64,000 nt of DNA from Curtobacterium sp. Leaf183 (GTDB lineage: Bacteria; Actinomycetota; Actinomycetes; Actinomycetales; Microbacteriaceae), in NCBI RefSeq assembly GCF_001424385.1, contig NZ_LMPO01000001.1, positions 122,014-186,013 of the forward strand. Reading direction: 5' to 3'. Under the pieces are notes generated by a model, which searched no databases, had not been told where the DNA came from, and saw only the letters and a list, made by a program, of their open reading frames with translations. The position numbers and the translations under genes are program-made. Below are positions 11,548 through 19,731 of this stretch, one piece after another. Position 1 is the stretch's first letter; every line of letters begins with the position of its first letter.

Positions 11548-13659
11548 TCAGCCCGCGTCCGGCTCGGCGGTGCCGGCCTGGATCGCGGTGATTGCGACGG
11601 TGTTGACGATGTCGCTGACGAGCGCGCCACGGGACAGGTCGTTGATGGGCTTGCGGAGCCCCTGCAGCACCGGGCCGATCGCGATCGCGCCGGCTGATCG
11701 CTGCACGGCCTTGTACGTGTTGTTGCCGGTGTTGAGGTCCGGGAAGATGAACACGGTCGCGTGCCCGGCGACCGGGGAGTCCGGCATCTTCGTGCTGGCG
11801 ACCGTGGGGTCGGCGGCGGCGTCGTACTGGATCGGGCCCTCGACGAGCAGGTCGGGGCGACGCTCGCGGACGAAGGCCGTGCCGGCACGGACCTTGTCGA
11901 CGTCCGCCCCCGTGCCGCTGTCGCCCGTCGAGTAGCTGAGCATCGCCACGCGCGGGTCGATGCCGAACTGGGTCGCGGTCTCGGCGGAGGAGATCGCGAT
12001 GTCGGCGAGCTGCTCGCTCGTGGGGTCCGGGATGACCGCGCAGTCACCGTAGACGAGCACCCGGTCAGCGAGCGCCATCAGGAACACGCTCGACACGATC
12101 GAGGTGTCCGGGCGGGTCTTGATGATCTCGAAGGACGGCCGGATGGTGTGCGCCGTGGTGTGCTTCGCCCCGGACACCATGCCGTCGGCGAGCCCGAGCT
12201 GCACCATCATCGTGCCGAAGTACGACACGTCGGTCACGGTGTCGCGGGCGAGCTCGATGCTCATGCCCTTGTGGGCGCGCAGGCGGGTGTACTCGGCAGC
12301 GAAGCGTTCGCGCAGCTCCGGGTCGAAGGGCGACACGAGCTGTGCGGCGTCGAGGTCGAGGCCGAGCTCGGTCGCCCGGGCCCGGATGGCGGCGGGGTCG
12401 CCCAGGATCGTGAGGTCGCACACCTGGCGCTGCAGGAGCGTCGACGCCGCGCGGAGGATGCGGTCGTCGTCCCCCTCGGGCAGGACGATGCGCCGGGCGT
12501 GGTCGCGCGCCCGCTCGATCAGGCCGTGCTCGAACATCAGCGGTGTCACGACGCCCGAGGGCGTGACCTCGAGCCGGGCGAGGAGCTCGTCCGCGCGCAC
12601 GTGCCGCTCGAACAGCGCCAGCGCCAGGTCGGCCTTGCGCGGGGAGTCCGCCGCGAGCCGCCCGCGCGTCTGGGTGATCCGGAGCGCGGTGTCGTACGTG
12701 CCGAGGTGGTTGGTGGCGATCGGCAGCGAGCTGGACAGCCCTTCGAGCAGGCGCGTGATCTGCGGCGCGGTCTCGAACCCGCCGTTGAGGATCACCCCGG
12801 CCAGGCTCGGGAAGGTCTCGGACTGGTTCGCGAGCAGGGTCGCGATGAGGACGTCGTTGCGGTCGCCGGGGACGACCACGATCCCGCCCTCGATCAGACG
12901 CGGGAGCACGTTCTCCATGCTCATGCCCGCCACGACGGTGCCCAGGGCCTCGCGGTCGAGCAGGGCTTCGTCGCCGCGGACGAACGTGGCGTCGGTGGCG
13001 GCGAGCAGGGCCCGGACGGTCGGGGCGACCAGGACCGTGTCCTCGGGGATCGCCCACACCGGTGTGTCCGGGTGGTGGTCGGCGACCGCGGCGGCGACGC
13101 TCGCGCAGACGGTGTCCAGCGCGTCGGGGTCGGCACGGTTCACCACGACCCCGAGCAGCTGGGCGTGTGCGGCGCGGAGTTCGCTGGTGGTGACGTCGGC
13201 GACCTGTGCCATGTCGGCCGGCGTGCGTGCCCCGCGCTCGGCGGACACCCGGCCGCCCAGCACCAGGAGCACCGGTGCACCGAGGTTCGCCGCGACCTTG
13301 GCGTTGAACGACAGCTCGGTGGGGCTGCCGACGTCGGTGTAGTCCGACCCGAGCACCAGGACCGCGTCGTACTGGCGCTCGACCTGCCCGAAGCGACCGA
13401 CGATCGTCGCGAGGGCGGCGTCCGGGTCGGCGTGGACGTCGTCGTAGGTCACTCCGAGCGCGTCGTCGTAGGACTGGTTGGTGCCGGTGTGCTGGAGCAG
13501 GAGCTGCAGCACGTAGTCGGGTTCCTCGACCGAACGGGCGACGGGCCGGAACACGCCGACGCGTCCGACCGTGCGCGCGAGGGTCTCGAGGACACCGAGC
13601 GCCACCGTGCTCTTGCCCGTGTGTCCTTCTGCTGACGTGATGTAGATGCGGGTCGACAC
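11548..13659 (-). CDS. pta: Phosphate acetyltransferase, long form
   Basis: A 703-residue enzyme making acetyl phosphate from acetyl-CoA. The N-terminal third carries a BioD-like P-loop region (SAEGHTGKST), the middle a DRTGG-type domain (VVVPGDRNDV), and the C-terminal about 330 residues are the catalytic domain with LPEGDDDRIL and VYGDCAVIPDPT. I start at GTG 13659, which begins STRIYITSAEGHTGK; in-frame sequence upstream is not conserved in character. TACGCT lies six bases before this GTG, which suggests a leaderless transcript. Confidence 0.95.
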   Translation of the reverse strand: MSTRIYITSAEGHTGKSTVALGVLETLARTVGRVGVFRPVARSVEEPDYVLQLLLQHTGTNQSYDDALGVTYDDVHADPDAALATIVGRFGQVERQYDAVLVLGSDYTDVGSPTELSFNAKVAANLGAPVLLVLGGRVSAERGARTPADMAQVADVTTSELRAAHAQLLGVVVNRADPDALDTVCASVAAAVADHHPDTPVWAIPEDTVLVAPTVRALLAATDATFVRGDEALLDREALGTVVAGMSMENVLPRLIEGGIVVVPGDRNDVLIATLLANQSETFPSLAGVILNGGFETAPQITRLLEGLSSSLPIATNHLGTYDTALRITQTRGRLAADSPRKADLALALFERHVRADELLARLEVTPSGVVTPLMFEHGLIERARDHARRIVLPEGDDDRILRAASTLLQRQVCDLTILGDPAAIRARATELGLDLDAAQLVSPFDPELRERFAAEYTRLRAHKGMSIELARDTVTDVSYFGTMMVQLGLADGMVSGAKHTTAHTIRPSFEIIKTRPDTSIVSSVFLMALADRVLVYGDCAVIPDPTSEQLADIAISSAETATQFGIDPRVAMLSYSTGDSGTGADVDKVRAGTAFVRERRPDLLVEGPIQYDAAADPTVASTKMPDSPVAGHATVFIFPDLNTGNNTYKAVQRSAGAIAIGPVLQGLRKPINDLSRGALVSDIVNTVAITAIQAGTAEPDAG

Positions 13660-13665
13660 CGTCTC

Positions 13666-13671
13666 AGCGTA
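13666..13671 (-). promoter_or_regulatory. Candidate -10 box of pta-ackA (leaderless type)
   Basis: TACGCT on the minus strand, six bases from the pta GTG. No strong -35 box is visible. Confidence 0.4.
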
Positions 13672-13777
13672 TCGGCGCGCCCGTCGTGGCCACTGGGAAC
13701 CGGGCCACTGTGGACGGAGGTGGTCGTCCACAGGCCCGATGACCTGTACCATGGGGTGTCGTCGCGAGACGGCACCA

Positions 13778-13861
13778 GGAGAATTCGCCTAGTGGCCTAT
13801 GGCGCACGCTTGGAAAGCGTGTTGGGTGCAAGCCCTCGGGGGTTCGAATCCCCCATTCTCC
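13778..13861 (+). tRNA. tRNA-Ser (anticodon GGA)
   Basis: Acceptor arms GGAGAAT and ATTCTCC pair perfectly. The anticodon stem is CACGCTT-GGA-AAGCGTG, so the anticodon GGA reads UCC and UCU. A long variable arm (TTGGGTGCAAGCCCTC) and a T arm GGGGGTTCGAATCCCCC mark a class II serine tRNA. CCA is not encoded. A TACCAT box at 13747-13752 is a possible -10 element. Confidence 0.96.
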
Positions 13862-13872
13862 GCAGCACCACC

Positions 13873-13906
13873 GAGAGCGCGAGACCCCGTCGGGTCTCGC
13901 GCTCTC
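13873..13906 (+). terminator. Terminator hairpin after tRNA-Ser
   Basis: Perfect 15-base arms GAGAGCGCGAGACCC and GGGTCTCGCGCTCTC with a four-base loop CGTC, followed by GTCGTTCGT. It starts 12 bases after the tRNA. Confidence 0.8.
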
Positions 13907-14097
13907 GTCGTTCGTGCCGCGTCGGTCGTGCCGCGTCCGTCTGGGGCCGGTCCCCCACCCGGTGGACGCCCCTGCACCCCGTTCGCCAGGAACGCCGTGG
14001 GAAGGGTGGACAGATCTGTCGCGGGCCTCCGCCGCTCCCCTATGCTGGCCGGGACGGGCGGCCCGACACGGGCGCCCGAGGGGACAGGAGCGAAGCC

Positions 14098-14649
14098 GTG
14101 GGGGAGACGACGGTGCCGGCGGAGACGCCCCGGACGGAGACGGCCTACGAGCTCGTCCTGCGCCCGCGGTCCTCGCTCGTGCGGTCGACCGCGCTGAGCA
14201 TCGTCTTCTCGGCCGTGCCGCTCGTCGTCGCACTCGTCTGGGTCGCGCTCCCGCTGCGGCTCTGGGCCCTGGTGGCGACGGCCGTCGTGGTGCTCGCCGT
14301 GGTCGCGGGTCTGGCCTTCGTCCGGCTGCGGTTCGCGTTCGTCGGCATCGGCACCGACGCGGTCGCGGTCCGCGGTCTCGTCACCCCGGCCCGGACCTTC
14401 CCACGCTCCGAGGTCGCTGGCCTCGTGCTCGGCACGACCTTCGGCAGCTCGGTGGACCGGACGACGCGCGAGCTCGTCGCGGTCGACGCCACCGGCGCAC
14501 GGCTGTTCCGGATGCGCGCGGACGTCTGGGGCGAGGACGCGATCGACCGGGTCGTCGAGACCCTCGGCGTCCAGATCACGGAGCTCCGGCGACCGATGCC
14601 CGCGCGGGACTTCGCCCGACGGACCCTGCGCGGGCGCCGCGACGACTGA
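14098..14649 (+). CDS. Membrane protein with PH-like domain
   Basis: 183 residues. Two membrane helices lie at about residues 31-51 and 55-75, followed by a soluble beta-rich domain starting RLRFAFVGIGTDAVAVRG, the layout of small actinobacterial PH-domain membrane proteins (DUF2581/bPH type). The start GTG at 14098 has an ideal AGGAG box seven bases upstream. It sits alone between a tRNA terminator and a long intergenic region. The function of these proteins is unknown; assignment to the PH family is from overall layout. Confidence 0.75.
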   Translation: MGETTVPAETPRTETAYELVLRPRSSLVRSTALSIVFSAVPLVVALVWVALPLRLWALVATAVVVLAVVAGLAFVRLRFAFVGIGTDAVAVRGLVTPARTFPRSEVAGLVLGTTFGSSVDRTTRELVAVDATGARLFRMRADVWGEDAIDRVVETLGVQITELRRPMPARDFARRTLRGRRDD

Positions 14650-15220
14650 CCCGGCGCTGCACGACGTCCCCTGAGGGAGCTCGCACCCGCGCGCCGCTGT
14701 CCGACGCCCCGTGAAGGGGCTCGCGGCGGTCCGGCACGCCCGGAAACGCACACGCGCTTGACACGTGTCCAGACGATGCGTGATGGTGACATCACCTCAT
14801 CACGAGTGCCACCACATCCGGACCTCACCAGTCCGGCCGGGTCCAACCAACCCGGAGGGTCGGGGGCGGCGCTCATGGGCCCCTACAGCCGGCCGCCCCC
14901 GCGACGGCCTGTCGTCGTGCGCGAACACGGCGGCAGGTCATCAGGTGTTCCCGCGTATCCGACGGGAACCCGTCAATGCTAACGAATGCACTGGGCAGCA
15001 CGCGTTTTCTGACCCGGTGCCCGGCGGGCAACGGCTGTCGTGCTGCGTTCGGCGCGCCCGCGCCCGCGACCGTCACCCCCGGACTGGGGTCCGATCAGCC
15101 GGGACTTCCACCCGGGCACGCTGGTGCTCCTCTCAGTCTGGGCTTAACGTGACTCAGACATCGCACAGACGGTGACGGAGGTCCCTACCCTCCCTCGCCG
15201 CGTATCCGAAAGAGGTTGCC
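14650..15220. other. 571-base intergenic region upstream of the surface-protein cluster
   Basis: No convincing coding frame. It starts with two related 23-base units (14662-14684 and 14703-14725), each able to form a small hairpin and ending in GCTCGC, probably terminators of the PH-domain gene. A TTGACA box at 14759 with GATGGT 18 bases later is the best promoter in the gap; the palindrome GGTGACATCACC (14785-14796) sits on its -10 side. Several GC-rich inverted segments follow up to 15130 and could form a structured leader. I recognised no known riboswitch class. Confidence 0.5.
14759..14788 (+). promoter_or_regulatory. Candidate promoter with overlapping palindromic operator
   Basis: TTGACA (14759-14764), 18-base spacer, GATGGT (14783-14788). 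The dyad GGTGACATCACC overlaps the -10 box, a common place for a repressor site. If real, the transcript into the surface-protein gene would have a leader of about 425 bases. Confidence 0.4.
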
Positions 15221-16510
15221 ATGTCGCAATCGCGTGCGCGTTCGTCGCGCCGTGCACCAGCACTGATGGGACTCATGGGAGTCTCCGTCGGCCTGGCCGT
15301 CACCCTGCTCGCCCCCTCTGCGGCCTCGGCCGCCCCTGTGGTCTCACAGGGCACCGGCCGTCTCGTGCAGACGTCGCTGCTGAGCTCGACGGTGCTCGAC
15401 ACCGTCGCGACGCTCCGCGGTGCCGCAGCCGTGAACGCGGACGCCACCGGGGACGTGGTGGTGAACACCCCCCTCGACGCGACCGCGGTCGCGCAGCTCG
15501 TGCAGCTGCAGGCCGGGGCGTCGAACCTGTTCGGCACGAACGGGGTCATCCAGCTCGGTGCGGTCGGCCAGTACGGCCGCGCGGCGGACGACGGCTCCTC
15601 GGCCGCGTTCTCCGGCGCGGTCTCGCAGGCCGCCAGCCTCATCGGCGCCGGCACGACCGTGAACGGCGGCGACGTCGGCTCCCCGACCGCCGGCAGCAAC
15701 GCGCAGATCACCGTCGGCACCGCGGCCAGCCCGGTCTCGCTGAACGTCGCACTGACCGGTCTCGCGGCATCGGCACAGCAGACCGCCGACGGCACGCAGA
15801 CCGGCCGCTACACGCTGACCGACGGCAGTGTCATCACCGGCGGCACCGTGCTCGCGCCGACGCTCAACGGGCTCCGCACGCCGCTGGCCACCGTGATCGG
15901 CGTCGCGAACGGCCTCGGGGTCACGGTCGCCAACCCGATCGCCGCCGACGGCACCGTCCGGGTCACGCTGCAGCAGCTGCTCGACGCCGCCGGTGTCACG
16001 AGCGTGAACGACCTGCCGGCGAACACCAACCTGCTCAACTACGTCCCACAGGCCGTGACCACGCAGGTGACGGCTTCGGTGAACGCCACGCTCGCCCAGC
16101 TCGCGACCGGTGCGACGAACCTCGGCGGCGTCGGTGGGCTCACCTTGAACGCGGCGATCACGACCGCGCGAACGACGCTGAACCCGCTCCTGACCGCCCT
16201 CTCGTCCACGCTGAGCACGAACCTCGCCCCGGCCATCACGACCGCGGCGCAGCTCAACGTGAACCGCCAGGCGACCGGCGCGGACGGCGCCTTCACACAG
16301 ACGGCACTCCGCGTCGGTGTCGGACCGAACGGCAGCATCGCAGCGGTCGACCTCGCCAGCGCCACCGTCGGCCCGAACGCCGGCATCGCAGCGGTCCCCG
16401 TCGTCAACCCGGCATCGGCCAGCATCGCCGGTGGTGCGCTCGTCCTCGCGGCGATCGCAGCACTGCTGGTGCAGCGCCGTCGTCGGTCGACGGCACTCGC
16501 CGCCGCCTGA
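15221..16510 (+). CDS. Choice-of-anchor G family surface protein
   Basis: 429 residues, secreted and probably cell-wall or membrane anchored. A signal peptide occupies about residues 1-38 (basic start, hydrophobic core, cleavage near SAASAA). The body is Ala/Thr/Val-rich with repeated NA-TLAQL-TGATNLGG-like elements, as in the choice-of-anchor G family of Actinobacteria. The C terminus is a sorting-type tail: VNPASAS, a hydrophobic helix (about residues 402-420), then RRRR. No LPXTG motif is present. An AAAGAGG box precedes the ATG. It heads the exosortase/sortase cluster and is the obvious candidate substrate. Confidence 0.85.
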   Translation: MSQSRARSSRRAPALMGLMGVSVGLAVTLLAPSAASAAPVVSQGTGRLVQTSLLSSTVLDTVATLRGAAAVNADATGDVVVNTPLDATAVAQLVQLQAGASNLFGTNGVIQLGAVGQYGRAADDGSSAAFSGAVSQAASLIGAGTTVNGGDVGSPTAGSNAQITVGTAASPVSLNVALTGLAASAQQTADGTQTGRYTLTDGSVITGGTVLAPTLNGLRTPLATVIGVANGLGVTVANPIAADGTVRVTLQQLLDAAGVTSVNDLPANTNLLNYVPQAVTTQVTASVNATLAQLATGATNLGGVGGLTLNAAITTARTTLNPLLTALSSTLSTNLAPAITTAAQLNVNRQATGADGAFTQTALRVGVGPNGSIAAVDLASATVGPNAGIAAVPVVNPASASIAGGALVLAAIAALLVQRRRRSTALAAA

Positions 16511-16683
16511 TGTACCGCGCAGGCTCGATCGGGCCGTCCGTCATGACGGGCGGAGTGATCGCCGCGGGAGCCGGCGCCCCCGCGATGGGCATCGCGCTGC
16601 TGGTGCTCGGCGCCGTCCTCGCAGCGTTCGTGCTCTGGCGCGTGCTGTACCGCCGCCGACGCGCAACCAGCGTCGACCGGTGA
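16510..16683 (+). CDS. 57-residue membrane protein ending in RRRR, coupled to the surface protein
   Basis: The ATG overlaps the previous stop as TGATG, so translation is coupled. The protein has a glycine/alanine-rich start (GGVIAAGAGAPA), one hydrophobic helix (about residues 27-45), and a tail LYRRRRATSVDR. This is the same helix-plus-arginine layout as the C-terminal sorting tail of the upstream surface protein, without a mature domain. No known family was recognised. It could be a helper of the sorting step or a small membrane anchor. Confidence 0.65.
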   Translation: MYRAGSIGPSVMTGGVIAAGAGAPAMGIALLVLGAVLAAFVLWRVLYRRRRATSVDR

Positions 16684-16689
16684 CACCGT

Positions 16690-16853
16690 CGGCCGTCTCG
16701 TCCCTGGATCAGGAGGACGAGGCGGCCGCCGGAGGACACGTCCGACGTCGGGTCGTCCGACGGGTCCTCCCCGGGTGACCGCCTTCCCGGCCGCTGGCCG
16801 AGGCGGTCACCGGCCCGTGGACGCGCAGGTTCGGGACCTGCGCTCCACGGGCC
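16690..16853 (+). terminator. Three consecutive strong hairpins between surface protein and glycosyltransferase genes
   Basis: Hairpin 1 at 16690-16728 pairs CGGCCGTCTCGTCC with GGACGAGGCGGCCG. Hairpin 2 at 16774-16811 has perfect 11-base arms GGTGACCGCCT and AGGCGGTCACC. Hairpin 3 at 16812-16853 pairs GGCCCGTGG and GCGCAGGT with their complements around TCGG. They probably end most transcripts after the surface protein, leaving the enzymes downstream at lower expression or under another promoter. Confidence 0.65.
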
Positions 16854-16907
16854 CCTGACTCCCCCACACCCGCACCCCGCTCGTCCCTCCTCACGGAAAG
16901 GACCGTC

Positions 16908-18284
16908 GTGTCCGCCTCCGAATCCGCGCAGACCCTGGCGTTCGTCCTGCTGGTCGTCTTCCTCGCGTACGTGACCGCGATCCTCGTGCCGTTCCTGCGC
17001 CGGCGTCCCTCTGCCGAGGGCGACCCGGGAACGCTGGACTGGCACGTGTTCGTCGCCTGCCGCGACGAGGTCGTGGTGATCGGCGACACGCTCGCCAGGC
17101 TGCGCCGGGACTTCCCCGCCGCCCACGTGTGGGTGGTCGACGACGCGAGCACCGACGGCACCGGGGACGTCGTCCGCGCCGTGTCCGACCCGATGGTGCA
17201 CCTGGTCGAACGGCGTCTGCCGGATGCACGGACCGGCAAGGGTGCCGCGCTCAACGCCGCGTACCACGCACTCGGGGGCTGGCTCCCGGCCGGGTCCGCG
17301 CACGACCGTGTCGTCGTCGCGGTCGTCGACGCGGACGGACGACTGGCCGCCAACGCGCTGGCCCAGGCCGCGGGCCCGACGGCCTTCGGCGACCCGCGGG
17401 TGGGCGCGGCACAGGCCGCCGTGTGGATGTCCAACCGCACTGCGCTGCGCAGAGCCGGAGACGGCGACGACGACGAAGCAGATGCCGGCACCGCCGTGCC
17501 ACTCTCCCGGTGGGGTCGCTGGTTGGTCCGGATGCAGGACATCGAGTTCCGCACCGCGATCGCGGCGATGCAGTGCCTCCGCGGACACACCCTGTCCGTC
17601 GGACTCGGCGGCAACGGCCAGTTCACCCGGCTGAGCACGCTGGACCGCATCGGCGCCGCGAACGGCACACCGTGGCACGGGTCGCTGCTCGAGGACTACG
17701 AACTCGGCGTCCACGTCATGCTCGCCGGTTTCCGGAACGTGTACCTGCACGACACCCACGTCGAGCAGGAGGGGCTGCCGTCGGTCCGCCGCCTGCTCAC
17801 CCAGCGCACCCGGTGGTGCCAGGGCGGCATGCAGTGCGCGAAGTACCTGCCGCGGATCTTCGCCTCGCGCCACGTCACGCACGCCGGCGCGATCGAGGCG
17901 AGCTACTTCCTCATCCAGCCCTTCACCCAACTGGCCGGCGTGCTCCTGTGGCCCGCCGTCCTGGTCTCGATGCTCGCCGCCGGCACCGTGTCCGCCGGCA
18001 GCGCCGCCGCCTGGGCCGCCGAGAACTGGTGGCTGCTCCCGCTCGTCGTCGTGACCGGCATCGCCCCGTTCGCGATGTGGCCGCTGATCTACCGCCGTCG
18101 CGCCGAGCCGGGCACCAAGATCGGCACCGCGCTCCTCTGGGCCCTCGGCTACTGGCTGTACATGTACCAGAGCTACATCTGCGTCCCGCGCGCGTTCGTC
18201 CGGCTGGTCCGAGGTCGCGCCGGGTGGGCGAAGACCCGACGGAACGCCGAGTCCGGCTCCCTGCTGCTGGCCACGGAGGTCTGA
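16908..18284 (+). CDS. Membrane-bound family 2 glycosyltransferase
   Basis: 458 residues. An N-terminal membrane helix (about 9-30) precedes a GT-A catalytic domain with VVDDAST (residues 76-82), the metal-binding VDADG (140-144), the acceptor-site LEDYELG (261-267) and the processive-type QRTRW motif (299-303). Two or three C-terminal helices (about 335-430) follow. This layout matches membrane synthases that extend polysaccharide on the cytoplasmic face. The GTG start at 16908 follows GGAAAGGACC. Its stop overlaps the exosortase ATG. The product is unknown; the 2-epimerase downstream hints at ManNAc-containing glycan. Confidence 0.9.
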   Translation: MSASESAQTLAFVLLVVFLAYVTAILVPFLRRRPSAEGDPGTLDWHVFVACRDEVVVIGDTLARLRRDFPAAHVWVVDDASTDGTGDVVRAVSDPMVHLVERRLPDARTGKGAALNAAYHALGGWLPAGSAHDRVVVAVVDADGRLAANALAQAAGPTAFGDPRVGAAQAAVWMSNRTALRRAGDGDDDEADAGTAVPLSRWGRWLVRMQDIEFRTAIAAMQCLRGHTLSVGLGGNGQFTRLSTLDRIGAANGTPWHGSLLEDYELGVHVMLAGFRNVYLHDTHVEQEGLPSVRRLLTQRTRWCQGGMQCAKYLPRIFASRHVTHAGAIEASYFLIQPFTQLAGVLLWPAVLVSMLAAGTVSAGSAAAWAAENWWLLPLVVVTGIAPFAMWPLIYRRRAEPGTKIGTALLWALGYWLYMYQSYICVPRAFVRLVRGRAGWAKTRRNAESGSLLLATEV

Positions 18285-18874
18285 TGTCCCACGCCGTCGT
18301 CCCCGCCGCCCGGCGCGTCCGCCACCGCGGCGGCCACGTGCTGCTCGCCGTCCTCGCCACCGCCGCCGCCGTCGCGACCCTCGCCGCCGCGAACGCGATC
18401 CACCCGCTGGAGGCCCGGGGCGTCGCCGCAGCGCTGGCTCCGCTCGCGGACGGGGGCACCGCCGCGTCCGGCAGCGTCGCGTACTTCGGCCTCGGCACCC
18501 GGACGGTGCACGGCATCCAGATCACCCCGATGTGCTCGAGCGTGGTCCTGGTGGTGCCGCTGCTCCTGCTGGCCGCGGTGCTCGCGCTCGTCACGCGCGG
18601 CAACCGCACGCCGCGCGTCGCCATCGGCCTGGCCGCCGCGGTCGTCCTCGTGGTGGCGTGCAACACGCTGCGGTACCTCGGGTCGGCGCTCGCGCTGCAG
18701 GGGTGGGGCGAGCAGGGCTTCGACGTGGTGCACGAGTACGCCGGATCGCTCTTCGTGATCGCCGGCTTCGCCGCGGCGTTCCTGCTGCAGCTCCGGTTGG
18801 CGCTCCACCAGCCGGTCCGCCGACGGGGTCGTCGTGCCGCCAGCCGGGCCCGCGCCATCGAGGTGGCGCCGTGA
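18284..18874 (+). CDS. Exosortase/archaeosortase-family transpeptidase-like membrane protein
   Basis: 196 residues with about five to six membrane helices. The three residues that define the exosortase family are in the right order and setting: C84 in TPMCSSVVLV after a helix boundary, R130 in NTLRYL, and H150 in HEYAGSLF. In the family this cysteine protease cleaves C-terminal helix-plus-arginine tails of exported proteins, usually in strains making exopolysaccharide. Translation is coupled to the glycosyltransferase (TGATG) and to the next gene (GTGA). The neighbouring surface protein offers a suitable tail. I cannot assign the exact subfamily. Confidence 0.82.
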   Translation: MSHAVVPAARRVRHRGGHVLLAVLATAAAVATLAAANAIHPLEARGVAAALAPLADGGTAASGSVAYFGLGTRTVHGIQITPMCSSVVLVVPLLLLAAVLALVTRGNRTPRVAIGLAAAVVLVVACNTLRYLGSALALQGWGEQGFDVVHEYAGSLFVIAGFAAAFLLQLRLALHQPVRRRGRRAASRARAIEVAP

Positions 18875-19731
18875 CCGGGCGTGCCAGCCGACTCGTCGCC
18901 GCCTTCCTGGCCGTCGCGACCAGCGGCGCGCTGGTGTGGGGGGCCGCGACCGTGGCCGCCGGTGCCGAACCACCCCGGGCCGCGGGCACAGCGCTGCGGG
19001 TCGGAGCATGCCTGGACCTGGCGACGCCGCGCGACCGCTCGGCACGCACGACGCCGGACCCGGTTGCCTGCGCCGGGGAGCACACCCACCAGGTCTTCGC
19101 AGTCGCCACCGTGCCCGGTCTCGCCGGGCAGTGGCGGCAGCGGCCGACCGCCGCGGTGTTCGCCGCGGCGACGGCCGGGGTGTGTGGACCCGACGCACTC
19201 CGTGCCTTCCTCGGCGCCCAGGCGGTCGACGCCCTCACCGACCTGACGATCAGCCGGTTCGCCCCGTCCGCCCGCGGGTGGGCCGACGGGTCCCACCGCG
19301 TCGCGTGCACCGTGTCCGTCCCGGTCGACGCCGCCGCGACGCCGCTCCCCCTCCGGACCTCGCTGCAGGGCATCGCCGGCCGCGAGGGGACCGGGACCGA
19401 CAGCTCGGCCGTCGTCCGGGCGTGCCGCAGTCAGCTGCCCGAGGGCGACGCGTGGTCCGCGCACGGTTCCCGCGTGCGCTGCGACCTGCCGCACACCACC
19501 CAGGAGGTCGGCGCGTGGATCGCGCTGACCTCCGACACCGAGGACCTCTCCCCCGCCACGATCACGACACGCTGTCGCGACGCGGCCGAGACCTTCGTCG
19601 GCGGTCGGCTGCCGACCGGGCTCGCACCGTCGGGCGTCGTGGTCCGTGCCGACGGCGCCGTCACCCTGCGCTGCACGATCGGGGGTGAGCCCCGTGACGA
19701 TCGCACCGACGTCGTCGTCCTCCCGGGCTGA
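18871..19731 (+). CDS. Secreted protein with two septum-formation-like Cys/His domains
   Basis: 286 residues. An N-terminal signal or anchor helix (about 7-30) leads to two copies of a pattern VGxC...VxC...HxxxV: first RVGACLDL with VACAGEHTHQVFAV, second ACRSQL with VRCDLPHTTQEVGAW. This resembles the septum-formation domain of actinobacterial cell-surface proteins; the paired cysteines probably form disulfides outside the membrane. It starts with GTG overlapping the exosortase stop (GTGA). The role inside a sorting cluster is unknown. Family assignment is by pattern only. Confidence 0.7.
   Translation: MTGRASRLVAAFLAVATSGALVWGAATVAAGAEPPRAAGTALRVGACLDLATPRDRSARTTPDPVACAGEHTHQVFAVATVPGLAGQWRQRPTAAVFAAATAGVCGPDALRAFLGAQAVDALTDLTISRFAPSARGWADGSHRVACTVSVPVDAAATPLPLRTSLQGIAGREGTGTDSSAVVRACRSQLPEGDAWSAHGSRVRCDLPHTTQEVGAWIALTSDTEDLSPATITTRCRDAAETFVGGRLPTGLAPSGVVVRADGAVTLRCTIGGEPRDDRTDVVVLPG

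Noticed and set aside
13778-13906. Integration site (att) at tRNA-Ser
   Set aside because: No second copy of the tRNA 3' end, no integrase, and the downstream gene is ordinary.
14780-15130. Cyclic-di-GMP or cyclic-di-AMP riboswitch before the surface protein
   Set aside because: None of the conserved core sequences of these classes could be found; only generic GC stems are visible.
16380-16510. LPXTG-type sorting signal in the choice-of-anchor G protein
   Set aside because: The tail before the helix reads VPVVNPASAS; there is no LPXTG or close variant, so a classical class A/E sortase substrate is not supported.
15172-16683. Long plus-strand frame overlapping the surface-protein gene
   Set aside because: Only its last 57 codons (from 16510) look like a protein; the rest is Arg/His-rich shadow of the surface-protein frame.
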